64,000 nucleotides of DNA from Dugong dugon (taxonomy: Eukaryota > Chordata > Mammalia > Sirenia > Dugongidae). The stretch spans positions 98,885,819 through 98,949,818 of the forward strand of contig CM057471.1 in the NCBI GenBank assembly GCA_030035585.1, read 5' to 3'. Both the position numbers and the translations under genes were made by a program. Of the stretch, positions 9,396 to 20,386 are shown one piece after another (positions within the stretch are counted from its first letter, which is position 1; every line of letters starts with the position of its first letter). Below the pieces are notes generated by a model, which did no database searches, was not told the DNA's origin, and was given only the letters and a program-made list of their open reading frames with translations.

Positions 9396-10809
9396 GGTCT
9401 GCCTCTTTATGTGATTTGATATTGACTGTTGTCTCAGAGCCATCAATTAGTTATTATATTTATTTATTTTATGTTTGTTTACTGTGTCCTAGCTTTTTGT
9501 TTTGTTTTGATATGCATAAATAGGCTGCAAGTGTGAGCTAGCCTGATCATCGGTGCCCCTGAAGCTCCAATGTCTTGCCACCATGTGGCCAGACCTGTCA
9601 CTAAGTATGTGAGCCCAGAAGTTTGCCCAATCCTCCTGTATGAATTCAGCTCAGGTGTCCAAGTAGTCAGCCACCAAGTGTGTGGTGCAGGCTCTCACCT
9701 AAAGTCCTAGATAATCATGGGTGAATGGTGTAGGCACTGGCATCCAGCTGCAGCATGGGGTCACACACTGAGCAAGGCAGGGGGCCACTCCCAAGTATCC
9801 AGGACGTAAGCATGTCCCTGTTCTCTAGAGTGTGTAGGCAGGTGGGTTTTGCAGTCTAACTATGAACACCCAATGCTTTTGGCTGTAAGTACTGGGGGCA
9901 CTACTTAATCTTGGACCCCTGTAGCAGGTGGCTAGGTGGTGTAGGTGAAACCACCAGTCCTCAAGTCCCTGATGTGGTAGGTGAAGACCCTGCTTAATGG
10001 GCAGAGCAGTGTCGAATGTCACAAACCTGCCATTTCACAGCTGAAACAGTTGAAGTTAGACTGCAGGTATATACCCTGCTGTGCTGTGGTAATGATGGCC
10101 TACACTCTTGAAATAGGCCCCCCCATTCTCTGCAGGGGAAATGCACTCAAAGTCTGTGGACCCCTTATGCCTGTGCTTAGGCAAAGGAGCTGTGTCTACC
10201 CTGAGTTCCTGGCTTAGGGGAGATGGCAGATTTTTTTCCCCCTGTTTGTTAATTTGTTCTCTCTCCAAGGCTGGGAGAATGGCTCAGGGTGCATGACAGG
10301 TCCTACATCTGGCCAGGGGACTCGGCAATCACTGAAGCTGTCCCAGACCCAGTGCAGAGCAGGAAGTGGGGAGGTAAATGGGAGAGAGAGTTTTTTCCCA
10401 AAGGAGGTGCTTTTGACCCGCACTGTAAGCCAGACGCAAGTACTTATCTTTTGCCGATCGAGGGCTGCTTCTCACTGGTTCTGGATGGCCAAGTAGACTG
10501 TCTGCTGCTGGGTCTCTCCCAGTGTGGGAAACTCCTCCTGAGTGTCACTGCTTGCCTGCCTCTCAGGGCACCTGGAGCTGATCCAGCCTGAAGGGCTCAG
10601 GCTTTCACCGGGTCAGGCCTGGCAATTCCTCGTTGCTTCCAAACCATCTCTCCCTCCCGCTGCCACTCAGTCCAATTTCTCAATTTTCCCTTTGTTGTTC
10701 AGGGCTCCTATATTGTCATATGTAATCAATTCACTTGTTTTTTCAGGTTTTTGTGGTAAAAGGGACCAACAGAAGCGTCTGACTACTCCACCACCTTGGC
10801 CCCACCTCT
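9396..10809 (-). promoter_or_regulatory. L1 5' UTR, type B
   Basis: About 1.4 kb between the 5' end and ORF1. In the sense direction it starts gaggtggggccaaggtgg, runs through a caagtgaattgat block, and continues with a G/C-richer body. The same order is seen from 61038 in the L1 at the window end. It shows no visible similarity to the type A 5' UTR. A promoter role is inferred from position. Confidence 0.6.
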
Positions 10810-10849
10810 CTCATTCAATTTATATTTGAAGTTATATCTTGTACTGTTT

Positions 10850-12690
10850 TACATGTTGTTATAAGAAATGATGAAGTAAAAGAGTTAAACAGAAGATTTC
10901 AAAGGGTGGCTCGAGAAGACAAAGTAAAGTATTGTAATGAATGTGCAAAAACCTGGAGATAGAATACCAAAAGGGAAAAACAAGCTCAGCATTTCTCAAT
11001 CATTTCAAGCTGAAAGAACTGAAGGAAAACTTCAAGCCTCAAGCTGCAATATTGAAGGATTCTATGGGGAATATATTAAACAATGCAGAAAACATTAAGA
11101 GAAGATGGAAAGAATACACAGAGTCACTATACCAAAAAGAATTGGTCAGCGTTCAACCATTTCAGGAGGTAGCATATGATCAGGAATCGATGGTAGTGAA
11201 GGAAGAGGCCTAAGTTGCACTGAAGGCATTGGTGAAAAACAGGGCTCCAGGAATTGACAGAATACTAATTGAGATGTTTCAACCGACAGATGCATTGCTG
11301 GAAGTGCTCACTCATCTATGCCAAGAAATTTGGAAGACAGCTACCTGGTCAACCAACAGGAGAGATCTATATTTATGCCTATTCCAAAGAAAGGTGATCC
11401 AACAATATCATTCACAGCACACGCAAGTAAAATTTTACTGAAAATCATTCAAAAGTGGCTGTAGGGGTACATCAACAGGAAATCGCCAGAAATTCAAGCC
11501 AGATTCAGAAGAGGATGTAGAACCAAGGATATCATAGCTGATGTCAGATGGATCTTGGCTGAAACCAGAGAATACCAGAAAGATGTTTACCTGTGTTTTA
11601 TTGACTATGCAAAGGCATTCTACTGTGTGGATCATACAAGTTATGGATAACATTGCAAAGAATGAGAATTCCAGAACACTTAACTGTGCTCATGAGGAAC
11701 CTGTACATAGATCAAGAGGCAGTCGTTTAAACAGAACAAGGGGATACTATGTGTTTTAAAGTCTGGAAAAGTGTGTGTCAGGGTTGTATCCTTTCACCAT
11801 ACCTATTCAATCTGCATGCTAAGCAAATAATCAGAGAAGCTGGACTATATGAAGAAGAACAGGGCATCAGGATTGGAGGAAGACTCATTAAAAACCTACA
11901 TTATGCAGATGACACAACCTTGCTTGCTGAAAGTGAAGAGGACTTGAAGCATTTACTGATGAAGATCAAAGACCACAGCCTTCAGTATGGATTACACCTC
12001 AGCATAAAGAAAACAAAAATCCTCACAACGGGACAGTAAGCAGCATCATGATAAATGGAGAAAAGATTGAATTTGCCAAGGATTTCATTTTACTTGGATC
12101 CACAATCAACACCCATGGAAGCAGTAGTCATAGAAATCAAAAGACACATTACATTGGGCAAATCTGCTCCAAAAGACCTCTTTAAAGTGTTAAAAAGCAA
12201 AGATGTCACTTTGAAGACTAAGATGTGCCTGATCCAGCCCATGTGTTTTTAATTGCCTCATATGTATGCGGAAGCTGGACGATCAATAAGGAAGACCAAG
12301 GAAGAATTGATGCCTTTGAATTGTGGTGCTGGTGAAGAATATTGAATACACCATGGACTTTCAAAAGAATGAACAAATCTGTCTTGGAAGAAGTACAACC
12401 AGAATGCTCCTTAGAAGCAAGGATGGCAAGACTACATCTCACATACGTTGGAGACGTTATCAGGAGGGATTGGTCCCTGGAGAAGGACATTATGCTTGGT
12501 AAGGTAGAAGGTCAGTGAAAAAGAGCAAGACCCTCAATGAGATGGATTGACATAGTGGCTGCAACAATGGACTCAAGCAAAACAATTGTGAAGATGGCGC
12601 AGGACAGGGCAGTGTTTCGTTCTGTAGTATGTAAAGTCGCTACGAGTCGGAACCGACTCAACAGCACCTAGCAACAACAACAACTCGTTT
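10850..12690 (+). mobile_element. RTE-clade LINE (RTE1-like), copy A, 5'-truncated
   Basis: The copy starts inside the ORF (aaacagaagatttcaaaggg at about 10886) and runs to the characteristic RTE1 end, gtcgctacgagtcggaacc at about 12638, then gcacctagcaacaacaac. Its length is roughly half of a complete RTE. The end motif is the same as the tail of the SINEs in this window. It lies about 40 bp from the 5' end of the neighbouring L1. Confidence 0.85.
10941..12600 (+). pseudogene. RTE reverse transcriptase, broken
   Basis: Pieces of the RTE polyprotein can be read in three frames. 10941-11213 holds the linker with RRWKEYTESLYQKELVSVQP. 11229-11441 has a frame beginning MVKNRAPGIDRILIEMFQ, the start of the RT fingers. 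11749-12039 holds GCILSPYLFNL and the catalytic box HYADDTTLL (Y at 11902), still in its canonical form. 12055-12252 continues into the thumb, with LKTKMCLIQ. Several stops and frameshifts separate the pieces. The endonuclease domain upstream is missing because of 5' truncation. It cannot produce a protein. Confidence 0.82.
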
Positions 12691-12799
12691 CTGGAATATA
12701 ATTTAATGAATGACTACTTATGGTCTGAAAGTTTGGTGACCTCTAAATTTTAAGTGTCCTTGAAGTCCCAGGCCTTCCAGAAGGCCCTGTGGTGTAGCT

Positions 12800-13500
12800 T
12801 GTGGTAGGCAAATAATATGATGTTTATGTCCTAAAGCCCAAAACCCATGAATATGTTACCTTAAGTGACAAATGAGACTTTGCAGATGTGATTAAGGTAT
12901 GGACATTGAGATGGGGAGACAAGCCAGGAGTTTCTAGGTTGGCCCATGTATCACGAAAATCCTTATCAGAGAGAGGCAGGAGATTGAGAGTCAGAGAAGG
13001 AGATATGATAGCAGAAGCAGGATGAGTCAGAGGGATATGCAAAGATGCTGTGTTGCTAGCTTTCAAGATGAAAGAAGGGATCATGAAGCCAAGGAATGCA
13101 GGTGGCCTCTAGGAGCTGGCAAAAGCAAGGAAACATTCTCCCTTAGAACCTCCAGAAGGAACACATCCTGGCTAACACCTTGATTTTAGCCCAGTGGGAC
13201 TTCCAACCTACAGAGCTATTGCTGTTGGTGGTGGTGGTTGCTGTTGAGTCAATTCCGACTCATGGCAAGCCCCATGTGTTACAGAGTAGAAAATCATAGG
13301 GTTTTCTTGTCTGTAATCTTAATAGTCGCAGATCACCAGGCTTTTTCTTCCACAGCCTCTCTGCATGGGTTTGAACCACCAACCTTTATGTTAGCAGTTG
13401 AGTGCAAACTATTGGCAAACTGTACAATAACAAATGTGTTGTTTTAATCCAGTAAGTTTGTGAAAATTTCTCACAGCAGCCATAAGAAACTAATACAACA
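12800..13500 (+). mobile_element. MaLR-type (MLT1-like) solo LTR
   Basis: It starts tgtggtaggcaaataatatg and ends gaaactaatacaaca, the usual MaLR frame. Inside are gaatatgttaccttaagtga, ctttgcagatgtgattaagg and ccttgattttagcccagtg in the expected order. A SINE fragment (13219-13415) interrupts it near the end. There is no internal provirus sequence. Confidence 0.7.
13219..13415 (-). mobile_element. Afrotherian tRNA-derived SINE, antisense, diverged
   Basis: The minus-strand SINE tail (gagtcaattccgactcatgg) and body (agggttttcttgtctgtaat) are readable, ending near the tRNA-like head (ttagcagttgag). It lies in the MaLR LTR and is therefore younger than it. Confidence 0.75.
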
Positions 13501-13528
13501 CTCCTTGAGAATTATTCTAGAACATTGC

Positions 13529-14090
13529 TGTTATGAATTGAATTGTGTCCCCCCAAAATGTGTCAACTTGGCCAGGCCATGATTGCCAGTATTGTGTGGT
13601 TGTCCTCCATTTTGAGATCTGATGTAATTGTCCTGTGTGTTGTAAATCCTAATCTCTGCCTGTGATTAATGAGGCAAGATTAGGTTAGGTTAAAGAAGTT
13701 TAGGGTGGGATGCAACACCCTTTCTCAGGTCACAGCCCTGATCCAATGTAAGGGGAATTTCAGGGGTGTGGCCTGCATCACCTTTTATCCTATAAGAGAT
13801 AAAAGGAGAGGGAAGTGAGCAGAGACAGACCTTATGCCTCCAAGAAAGAAGCACTGGAAGCAGAGGGCATCCTTTGGACCTGAGGTCTGCTTTGAGAAGC
13901 TCCTAGACTAGGGGAAGATTGGTGACAAGGACCTTCTCCCAGAGCCAACAGAGAGAGAGTGCATTCCCCTGGAGCTGGCACCCTGAATTCAGACTTCTAA
14001 ACTCCTAAACTGTGAAAGAATAAATTTCTGTTTGTTAAAGCCATCCACTTGTGGTATTTCTCTTACAGCAGCACTAGATAACTAAGATAA
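13529..14090 (+). mobile_element. MaLR-like solo LTR, afrotherian type, copy 1
   Basis: It begins tgttatgaattgaattgtgt and ends actagataactaag. Internal landmarks are gtgtcaacttggccaggcc, ccttttatcctataagagat and gtgaaagaataaatttctg, a polyadenylation-type region. The same LTR recurs at 35435-35946, and more distant relatives occur at 16526-17113 and 42112-42651. Confidence 0.7.
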
Positions 14091-14093
14091 CCA

Positions 14094-14440
14094 TTATGTC
14101 AAAATTTCATTTGTATGTTTTCTCTTTTCTCTCTTTCCCGGTAGACTTTGCTACCTCTCATTCTGTAGCCCTGAGTTTGCTCCTGGTGTACAAACTAGTG
14201 TCTATCATCCTGACCAGGCCTGTCCAGGTTTGAACTTCATACTTCCTTTTTGTGCTGACTTATCATACCTGTTCTGCCTTTTTACTTTGTCCAGCTAAGA
14301 CATCACCTTTCACTGCTCATCTCTTCAAATAGATGGTGCCCACTTTCCAAGGGCTGACAACTTCTCCATCGCTCAGCATGTCCACTGTGCAGCCCAACTA
14401 CCTTCATGCTTTAGGAATCAGCATCATCCAATAGAAATGT
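14094..14440. other. no recognised feature
   Basis: Mixed-composition sequence between an LTR and a MITE. I see no reading frame, RNA gene or repeat that I recognise. Confidence 0.5.
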
Positions 14441-14605
14441 CCCATCTTTGCTGTCCAATATGGTAACCACTAGCCGTATGTAGCTATTGAACATCTGAAG
14501 ATGTGGCTATGTAAGTGAGGAACTAAATTTTTTATTTTATTTGACTTTAATTTAAACTTAAATTTAAATAGCCACATGTAGCCAGTGGTTACCACACTGG
14601 CCAAC
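14441..14605. mobile_element. hAT-type palindromic MITE
   Basis: The ends are inverted copies: ccaatatggtaaccactagc at about 14456 and its complement tagccagtggttaccacact at about 14579. The middle is A/T-rich (atttaaacttaaatttaaa). The sequence matches a common placental MER element whose exact name I cannot fix. It is non-coding. Confidence 0.65.
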
Positions 14606-14644
14606 ACAGCCAGGTTTTCATTAAATGCATATTGATAATAATTA

Positions 14645-14855
14645 GTTGGGGAATCCCTAGGTGGTATGAATGGTTAATGTGCTCATCTAGTAACTAAATG
14701 GTTGGAGGTTCAAGTTCACCCAGAGTCATCTTGGAAGAAAGGCCTGGAGATCTACTTCCGAAAAATCAGCCATTGAAAACCCTATGGAGCACAGTTCTAC
14801 TCTGACACACATGGGGTTGCCATGCAGATTGACTGAGTGGCAACTGGTATAACAA
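14645..14855 (+). mobile_element. Afrotherian tRNA-derived SINE, type 1
   Basis: Head gaatccctaggtggtatgaa, body ctacttccgaaaaatcagcc and gttctactctgacacacatg, tail gactgagtggcaactgg. It is full length at about 210 bp. Confidence 0.88.
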
Positions 14856-15696
14856 TTAATTGAAGCAATCATCAGACACCTGAAATCCTTGAGCTCAAAT
14901 CAGCACATTTTCCTTTAACTGTTGACTTTAGAGGAAAGGCAGTCATGAAGAAAAATATCTAAAAACCAGACATTTACCCATGAAACAGGCTTCAACTGCA
15001 TGAGACAATGATCTGTACTTTAAAAAAAATCCCCCAAGCTATTAAATCCCTGTACATGATGCCATTACCTTCAGGAACTCATAAAAGGAAATGTCCTTAA
15101 TTAAAAGAGTGATTTTTTGTGTGGATCTAGGGACTTTTAAATGCTTGGGGTATAAATAAACCACATTCTTGGTTGTATTTGAAGGTGTGCTTTTAGTTTA
15201 TTCAGTTCCTAGAAACCCTCAGATTATACCAATCCTCAACCACATGAGAATCCAGGCCTCAGCCCCAGAATGGCGGAGAATGGCTGCTCTGGCATTTTGC
15301 TGATAGCTCTGTTGTTTTCTGTGATTTATCTTCCATGAAATGTCTGTGGATGTAAATGCCCGTGTAAAAAGGAGTAAGTGGGAGTAATAGGAGATTTTTA
15401 ACTACCAGGCACTTGCCGGGCTACATTAACTTGATGAAATACAGCAGGGGCTTTGCTAGAAGAGCTTAGCCTGGGTGAGATGGAGGGAGGGGAGGAGAGT
15501 GACACCAAATGGAAGCTGACATGGTTACCATGACAAAAACCAGATGGGTGAGCGAAGAATGTCACTCCAGCTTCCTGCCACTCTCCTGGCGTCTGCAGGT
15601 AGATTCTGCAGGATTTCAACCAAAACCCTAAATGAAGAAAGGGTTCCAAATGTTAAATTTTAGAAGCTTGCATTTTGCCCCTTTTACTTTTGTATA
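14856..15696. other. no recognised feature
   Basis: Apparently unique sequence between two SINEs. Short frames on the minus strand around 15400-15650 have no recognisable motif. No gene is supported. Confidence 0.5.
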
Positions 15697-15912
15697 GGAG
15701 TCCCTGGGTGGTGCAAACAGTTAAGCGCTCAGCTACTAACCAAAAGGTTGGAAGTTCGAGTCCAACCAGAGACACCTCAGAAGAAAGGCCTGGTGAGCTG
15801 CTACCATAAAGATTAAAGTCAAGAAAACCAAGGGAGCAGTTCTACTCTGTAACACAAGGGGTCGCTATGAATCAGAACTGACTCAATGGCAATGGCTTTG
15901 GGGTTGTTTGTT
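15697..15912 (+). mobile_element. Afrotherian tRNA-derived SINE, type 1 variant
   Basis: Head ggagtccctgggtggtgcaa, with an RNA polymerase III B-box-like gttcgagtcc. The body has the cataaagattaaagtcaaga variant seen also at 18076 and 55704 rather than the gaaaaatcagcc variant. Tail gtcgctatgaatcagaactg. Confidence 0.9.
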
Positions 15913-16525
15913 TTAGTAGTGTTGCTCTAGTGATTTCAAAATGTCACATAGCTCTAGGCACAAATAAGTGAATGGCTCACACACCAAATGCTGAGAGTGT
16001 GTGGGATATTCCAAGCAAGAATTTAATGTTGCGTGAGATTTAATTCTATAATTTCCCCTCAAAGGTAGAGGGACCTTTGAGAAATGTCCCCTTAATATCC
16101 CTCTCTTAAAGATATTCCTTTTCACAGCCTGGTTACTGTCTTCGTTCTGCCAGAATATAAAGACCCCTTTTCACCTTGTGTCCTCTCTATTTGGAAAGGT
16201 AGGTGCTGCCATGACCATCTGATATGACTCAGATGGGAGGTCCTCCAGTTTGAGATTTCAGATATCATAAGTTGAGTTAGAACCCTGAGTTCAAAACCCT
16301 GTTTCAAAAAAATATCTGTATTTAAAATGAAGATACCTTATTCCCTAAGTGGATGGCACAATAAACTTTATTAATAATTCACTTTTTTTGTGTGTATACT
16401 TATTTGTTTTACCAAATTTTAAACAAGTACCAAATAATATTCCTTCATTCCCTACCTTGCCTGTAGAAGCCCCTTATTCAAATTTTACCAATGCTTTCAG
16501 AAAAAGAATAAGTACCAGGGGCAAG
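15913..16525. other. no recognised feature
   Basis: A/T-rich sequence without a convincing frame or repeat that I can name. Confidence 0.5.
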
Positions 16526-17113
16526 TGTTATGGACTGAACTGTGTCTTCCAAAAATATATATTGAAATCTTAACACTTGTACCTGTAAATGGGGTCCCTG
16601 GGTGGTATAAACAGTTAACATGCTTGACTGCTAACCAAAAGACTGGAGGTTCCAGTTCACTCAGAGGTGCCTCACAAGAAAGGCCTATGAAGCACAGCTC
16701 TACTCTGACACACATGGGGTTGCCATGAGTCAGAATTGACTCAAAAGCAATTGTTTTTTGGTTTTGATACCTATAAATATGACTCTATTTGGAAACAAGT
16801 TTTTTTTGTTATATTAATTGAGGTCATTCCAGCGTAGGGTGGGTCCTAAACCTAATTATTCCTGTGTTATAAAAAGAGCAGAATGAACCCAGAGACACAT
16901 AATGGGAAGAGGAAGACAGACAATAGAGACATATCATATTCAAGGATTGCTGACAGCTACTAGAAGCTGAAATAGTCAAGGAAGGGTCTACCTCTAGAGC
17001 TACATCCTGAATTCAGACTTCAAGCCACCTAAACTGTGAGAAAATAAATTTCTGTTTTTTAAAGCCACCCACTTGTGGTATTTGTGTTATGGCAGCACTA
17101 GATAACTGAGACA
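16526..17113 (+). mobile_element. MaLR (MLT1-like) solo LTR split by a SINE
   Basis: It starts tgttatggactgaactgtgt and ends cactagataactgagacac. A gtgagaaaataaatttctg block precedes the end. The SINE at 16591-16764 interrupts it near the start. Confidence 0.75.
16591..16764 (+). mobile_element. Afrotherian SINE with target duplication
   Basis: Head ggtccctgggtggtataaac, tail gccatgagtcagaattgact. The flanks acctgtaaat (about 16580) and acctataaat (about 16769) are a one-mismatch target duplication inside the LTR. The body lacks the ctacttccgaaaaatcagcc section, so it is internally shortened. Confidence 0.88.
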
Positions 17114-17685
17114 CTAAGGCAAGAAAAATCAGATGCTCCAAACTGGAAAGGTTGCAGATGTCTGAGGCTGATGGTCATGTGGCGGGGTGGTGCTGGCTCT
17201 CACTCAGGAGGTCCATTTCAGAGCGGTGAGCAGCAAGAACATAATACTAGGTTTCCTAAGGATATTTGAAAAGCAATACTGCCTATCCCTTCCTCCATCC
17301 ACCACACACACATAGCCTTGGGACTTTACACACTTCAGAAAAAGAGAATTCAAGACAAGAAGCCTAATTGAGAAAGCGACCAAGAGTCTGTCTCTGGGCA
17401 AGAAGAAAAAAATTCAAATGTTCATATTTTAAAAAAATGATTTCTTGCTCATTTTCTTTTATGCTCTTTTGCTTTTTAGAGCAGCCAGGAAAATGAAGTT
17501 ATTGGTTCATGAGAATTTTCCTCTCTGCTGTCATTTCAATTTAAAGATTGCTCAGGCGTCAGTAATGGAAAGAACTAGGGGCTTAGAGCAGAGTTTCCAG
17601 CTTGTATCTGTCTAAATCAGCCTCTGGGTAGATGATGGAACTTGGGCAAGTGACCGTGACTGTCAGAGAGGTTGTTTCTTTATCC
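17114..17685. other. no recognised feature
   Basis: No repeat or gene recognised. Small minus-strand frames near 17204-17401 have no motif. Confidence 0.5.
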
Positions 17686-17869
17686 AAAGAAAGCATGTCA
17701 GTGATTAAGAGCTTGCCTGCTAACCAAAATGTCAGTAGTTCTAATCCACCAGCCGCTCCTTGGAAACCCTATGGGGCTGTTAGTTCTACTCTGCCGTGTG
17801 GGATCGCTATGAACCGGCATCCACTTGACAGCAACAGGTTTGGTTTTTCAACCTCTGCATTGAAGGGGC
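17686..17869 (+). mobile_element. Afrotherian SINE, type 2 (short)
   Basis: Type 2 lacks the long middle section: after the head (gtgattaagagcttgcctgc) comes ccagccgctccttggaaacc, then gatcgctatgaaccgg and a gtttggttttt tail. The first bases of the head are diverged. It is the first of three SINEs in a row. Confidence 0.82.
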
Positions 17870-18062
17870 CCTGATGGTGCAGTGGTTAAAGCACTTGGCG
17901 GCTAACCAAAAGGTCAGCAGTTGGAACCCACCAGCTACTCCAAGGGAGAAAGATGTGACATTCTGCTTAGTAAAGATTTACAGTCTCAGAAATCCTATGG
18001 GGCAGTTCTACTCTGCCTATAGGGTCGCTATGAGTCCGACTTAATGGCAGTGGGATTTTTTT
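17870..18062 (+). mobile_element. Afrotherian SINE, type 2 with middle variant
   Basis: Head ggccctgatggtgcagtgg, middle gtaaagatttacagtctcag, then tagggtcgctatgagtccga. It directly follows the previous SINE. Confidence 0.88.
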
Positions 18063-18075
18063 GGAAATCTCTACA

Positions 18076-18296
18076 TTAGGTCCCTGTGTGGCGCAAGTGG
18101 TTTGTGCTCAACTACGAACCTAAAGATTGGTGGTTCAAACCCACCCTGAGGCACTCTAGAAGAAAGGCTTGATGATTTGCTTCCGTAAAGACTACAGGGA
18201 AGAAAACCCTTTAGAGCAGTTCTACTCTGTAACACATGGAGTTGTCATGAGTTAGAATCAACTCAATGACAGTGGTTTGTTTTCTTGTTTGTTTGT
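18076..18296 (+). mobile_element. Afrotherian SINE, type 1 variant
   Basis: Head aggtccctgtgtggcgcaag, body cttccgtaaagactacaggg, tail gttgtcatgagttagaatca. It is the third of the run. Confidence 0.88.
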
Positions 18297-18842
18297 TTAA
18301 TCTCTACATTACAGTGTTGCTAAGAAGATTCAATGAAGTAGCGAATGTGACAACAAATCAATGCTCAGGAAGTTAGCCAACTCTTTGTCAGTTTTAAAAC
18401 CTGACAGTAACTCTTATTTCTGTCACCTACAGAGGCAGGAAGCTTTGAGTCAACCTATTTCATCTTGGAGTTTAGAATTTAGTTTGTGGAAAATTTATTT
18501 GAATATGAGGAGGAAAGACACTGTGTGGTGTCACATCAAAGCATTGGCCTTAAATCATTAGCTTATCTTCCATCAGGACAAGAGGCAGAATAAGACTCAG
18601 GAGGTTTCCAGCCTCGGTTTTATAGGAGTTGAAGATCCTTCCAAAGACCCTGCCAAGCCGTCCCCAAACATGGAATTTATTTAAATCAACTTAGAATTAA
18701 AAAATGGTTGACACTCAGAATTTTGGGGAGCGGTGAGAGCAGAAGGCTCCCCAAATCAGGTGGGGCTGGAGTTAAGGGAATTATATAGTTAACAAGTAGG
18801 TTTGCTTATTTGTCAACTGGATTTCATATATCATGAATTAAG
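18297..18842. other. no recognised feature
   Basis: No repeat or gene recognised. A 66-codon plus-strand frame at 18361-18561 has no motif or context and is taken as chance. Confidence 0.5.
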
Positions 18843-19660
18843 TACCAGTACCAACTGTTGAGTTTATTCCAATTCATGATGACTCCGTATGTGTCAGAGT
18901 AGAACTGTGCTCCATAGGTTTTCAATGACTATTTATTTTTTTATTTTTTCCCCATACAAAAATTTATACGTACATTGTTATGTGACCCTAATTGCTCTCC
19001 CCATACTGTGACAGCACACTCTTCCTTTCCACCCCTGCTTCCCCACATCCACTCAGCCAGCTACTAACATTCTCTGGCTTCCCATCTCACCTCCGGACAG
19101 AAACTGCCAGTTTAGTCTCTTGTATCTACCTGAGCTAAGGGGCACACTCTTCACGAGTATCACTTTATGTCCAACATCCAGTCCAATCCCTGTCTGAAGA
19201 GTTGGCCTCAGATATTGTTTTAGTTCTGGGCTGATAGAGAATCCGGAGGCCATGCTTTCCAGGGTTCCTCCAGTCTCAGTCAGACCATTAAGTCTGGTCG
19301 TATTACTAGAATTTGAGTTCTGCACCCCACCTTCCTCCTGCTCCATAAGGGACTCTCTGTTGTGTTCCCTGTCAGGGCCGTCACTGGTGATAGCCAGGCA
19401 CCTTCTAGTTCTTCTGGTCTCAGGCTGATAAAGTCTCTGGTTTATGTGGTGCTTTCTGTCTCTTGGGCTAATACTTTCCTTGTGTCTTTGGTGTTCTTCA
19501 TTCTCCTTTACTCCAGGTGGTAGGGACCAACTGATAGCTAATATTTCAGAAGCAGATAGCCAGACCTTTCTTTCAAGATGCTTCTGGGTGGATTCGAATC
19601 TCCAACCTTTTAGTTAGTAACCAAATGCTTAACTGTTTGTGCCACCCAGGGGTACTTATA
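18843..19660 (-). mobile_element. SINE, antisense, split by an L1 3' UTR
   Basis: The left part, 18843-18930, carries the antisense tail and body to ggttttcaatgact. The right part, about 19540-19660, resumes with atttcagaagcagatagcca and ends at the head, gtgccacccaggggtact. Together they make one full SINE with a 0.6-kb insertion in it. Confidence 0.82.
18931..19535 (-). mobile_element. L1 3' UTR, second subfamily, antisense
   Basis: The poly(T) side is at 18931-18948. The body contains gtgacagcacactcttcc, gtccaatccctgtctgaag and gactctctgttgtgttccct. It is the reverse complement of the copy at 26379-27070 and is clearly diverged from the main L1 3' UTR type. It is 5'-truncated and has no coding part. 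Confidence 0.78.
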
Positions 19661-19731
19661 TGAAATAAGTAAACTTCAATAGTAGATGCCAATAAAGGAC
19701 TTAGCACAAGCATTAAATGAATCCTACCCTC

Positions 19732-19900
19732 AGTCAGCAGCAGTCTGGTGGCAGAGTGGTTAAGAGCTACGACTGTCAACCAAAAAGTCAGCAGTTCAAA
19801 TCCACCAGCAAATCCTTGGAAACCCTATGGGGCAATTCTACTCTGTCCTAGGGGGTTGCTATGAGTCAGAATTGACTCGAAGGCAATGGGATTTTTTTAA
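19732..19900 (+). mobile_element. Afrotherian SINE, type 2
   Basis: Head ctggtggcagagtggttaag, centre aatccttggaaaccctatgg, tail gttgctatgagtcagaattg with a T-run. It is full length for the short type. Confidence 0.87.
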
Positions 19901-20185
19901 CATTGAAGGTTTTTTTTTTTTAACAAATAGCCTCTCTTCTAAGTGGCATTTATAGACATCCCCCCCCTTTATTTATGCACCTTATTCTGCTATTGTCTGG
20001 ACTTCCAGCACCAAGGAGAAATTGAGAAGCCTCTTTCAATGCATATCAACTCATGGTTTGGCTTGGAAATTCTTCTGGTCAAGTTGAAGCAGGCAAGAAG
20101 GGTTGTACCCATGACCCTGTGCTCAGCTGACGGCTTTGAGGCCTTTGGCAGAATCTCTTGGAGTTCTGCTTTTAGAAGAGCAACT

Positions 20186-20386
20186 AAACCAAAAACCAAA
20201 CCTGTTGCCATTGAGTTGACTCCATGTGTTGCAGAGTAGAATTGTGCTCCATAGGGTTCTCAAGAATGTGACCTTTTGGAAGCAGATTGCCAGGCTTTTC
20301 TTCCAAGGCACCTCTGGGTGAGTTCAAACCGCCAGCCTTTCAGTTAGTAGTCTAGTGCTTAACCATTTGCATCACTCAAGACTCCA
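20186..20386 (-). mobile_element. Afrotherian SINE, type 1, antisense
   Basis: Antisense tail aaacctgttgccattgagtt, body agaattgtgctccatagggt, head gcatcactcaagactcc. Confidence 0.87.

Larger units (their letters stand above)
6402..10809 (-). mobile_element. degraded L1, 5' end present, truncated inside ORF2
   Basis: Read on the minus strand: 5' end at about 10809 (sense start gaggtggggccaaggtgg), 5' UTR of type B to about 9396, broken ORF1, spacer, then ORF2 from 7990 to 6402. ORF2 stops abruptly after the codons for ENYK at 6402, where the other L1's 5' end begins. The missing 3' portion is not found on the far side of that L1. Its 5' UTR matches the L1 at 61038, not the one at 2019-6401. 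Confidence 0.8.

Noticed and set aside
17686-18296. Regularly spaced repeats as a CRISPR-like array
   Set aside because: The units are three different full SINEs with pol III heads and T-rich tails in a mammalian genome.
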